Assembly: GCA_052090825.1 (NCBI GenBank)
Contig: JBQDBK010000024.1
Span: forward strand, 1 to 13,527
Source: JBQDBK01 sp052090825
GTDB lineage: Bacteria; Bacillota; Clostridia; Tissierellales; Peptoniphilaceae
Length of the DNA stretch: 13,527 nucleotides
Direction of reading: 5' to 3'
Shown: positions 12,885-13,527 of the stretch, in pieces
Numbering within the stretch: the stretch's first letter is position 1
How the letters are laid out: every line of letters starts with the position of its first letter
Translations under genes and position numbers: made by a program
The notes under the pieces: model-generated
Database searches by the model: none
What the model saw: the letters and a program-made list of their open reading frames with translations, nothing else
What the model was told of the DNA's origin: nothing

Positions 12885-13527
12885 ATGACACTATTTTTAT
12901 TAGGAATAATCATATTGCTTTGTGGGGGATTTTTTTATGGGAAATACTGTGAAAAGGTTTTTGGTCCAGATGATAGAAAGACTCCTGCTATTGAATTGGC
13001 TGATGGAGTAGATTATGTTGGTATGAAGCAATGGAAGAACCAGTTAATTGAGCTTTTAAACATTGCTGGGACTGGACCTATCTTAGGGCCTATTCAAGGT
13101 ATACTTTTTGGACCAATCGCCTTTATAACAATTCCTATAGGATGTGTTTTGTCAGGAGCATTACATGATTATTTTGTAGGAATGATTTCTATGAGAAATA
13201 AGGGATGGCAAGTTCCTAAATTAGTACAAAAATACCTAGGAGGAGGAACAAATAAAGTCTATAATATAATAATTTGGATTTTAATGTTACTTACAGGAGT
13301 TGTATTTATTTATACTCCAGGAGATTTGATTGTAAATGATTTATTAGGAATGGATGTAAATTCAAGTATAATTTGGATAGTATATGCAGCTATTTTACTA
13401 TATTATATTATATCAACTATTTTTCCAATAGATAAGATAATAGGGAAAATATACCCTATTTTTGGAGCCTTCCTAATAATATCATCAATAGGCGTATTTA
13501 TAGGTATACTATTAGATGGTGGCGTTA
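12885..13527 (+). CDS. cstA: CstA-family (carbon starvation) membrane transporter, partial
   Basis: The first 214 residues are present; the gene runs off the right edge. It begins with a membrane segment (1-18), then the family signature DGVDYVGMKQW (40-50), AGTGPILGPIQG (61-72) and GALHDYFVGMISMRNKG (91-107), followed by hydrophobic stretches near 73-92, 126-144, 161-180 and 191-210. CstA proteins are inner-membrane carriers; members have been linked to peptide uptake during starvation and to pyruvate uptake. The paired histidines usual in E. coli-type CstA (FGHHF before the AGAGP motif) are not seen (LIELLNIAG here), so this belongs to a shorter or divergent subgroup. It has its own promoter after the pyk terminator. 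The substrate is unknown; pyruvate is suggested only weakly by the pyk neighbour. Confidence 0.87.
   Translation, partial: MTLFLLGIIILLCGGFFYGKYCEKVFGPDDRKTPAIELADGVDYVGMKQWKNQLIELLNIAGTGPILGPIQGILFGPIAFITIPIGCVLSGALHDYFVGMISMRNKGWQVPKLVQKYLGGGTNKVYNIIIWILMLLTGVVFIYTPGDLIVNDLLGMDVNSSIIWIVYAAILLYYIISTIFPIDKIIGKIYPIFGAFLIISSIGVFIGILLDGGV

Noticed and set aside
1..13527. CRISPR arrays, tRNA/rRNA genes, insertion sequences or integrases
   Set aside because: No regularly spaced repeats, tRNA-like folds, transposase motifs or flanking direct repeats were seen on either strand.

Overview
This is a strongly A+T-rich window with every gene on the + strand. It carries A/T-ending codons, AGGAGG-type ribosome binding sites, three TTG starts and a whiA-HPr-dnaE-pfkA-pyk gene order. 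These point to a low-GC Gram-positive anaerobe (Clostridia/Tissierellia-like); the species cannot be told from the sequence.

Layout. (1) Bases 1-42 are the last codons of an elongation factor Tu gene, closed by a strong intrinsic terminator. (2) Bases 100-2099 hold a compact four-gene accessory operon: an SdpR-like ArsR-family repressor, an SdpI-like membrane immunity protein, a YhfC-family putative intramembrane metalloprotease and a small DUF3887-like lipoprotein. The promoter is bracketed by two copies of the same 24-bp palindrome, one inside a perfect 38-bp inverted repeat, which looks like autoregulation. No SdpC-like toxin gene is visible. (3) Bases 2149-5230 are a pyrimidine operon, pyrB-pyrI-pyrK-pyrD: both aspartate transcarbamoylase chains, then both chains of NAD-linked class 1B dihydroorotate dehydrogenase. 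Its roughly 100-nt leader can fold into mutually exclusive structures, one of which hides the pyrB Shine-Dalgarno. (4) Bases 5244-12824 are a second long operon, whiA-ptsH(HPr)-dnaE-pfkA-pyk, joining a cell-division/chromosome regulator, a PTS phosphocarrier, the replicative polymerase and two control points of glycolysis. It ends in a strong terminator. (5) From 12809 a new promoter drives a CstA-family transporter gene that runs off the right edge.

Most coding content is well-understood core metabolism and replication. The less ordinary parts are the SdpRI/YhfC/lipoprotein module with its duplicated operator, the pyrB leader RNA, overlapping palindromes in front of dnaE, a His15/Ser46 HPr in the chromosomal position that Crh occupies in Bacillus, and a phosphofructokinase with changes at usually invariant substrate-binding positions. 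All functional statements are from reading the sequence and known families; no database search was run.
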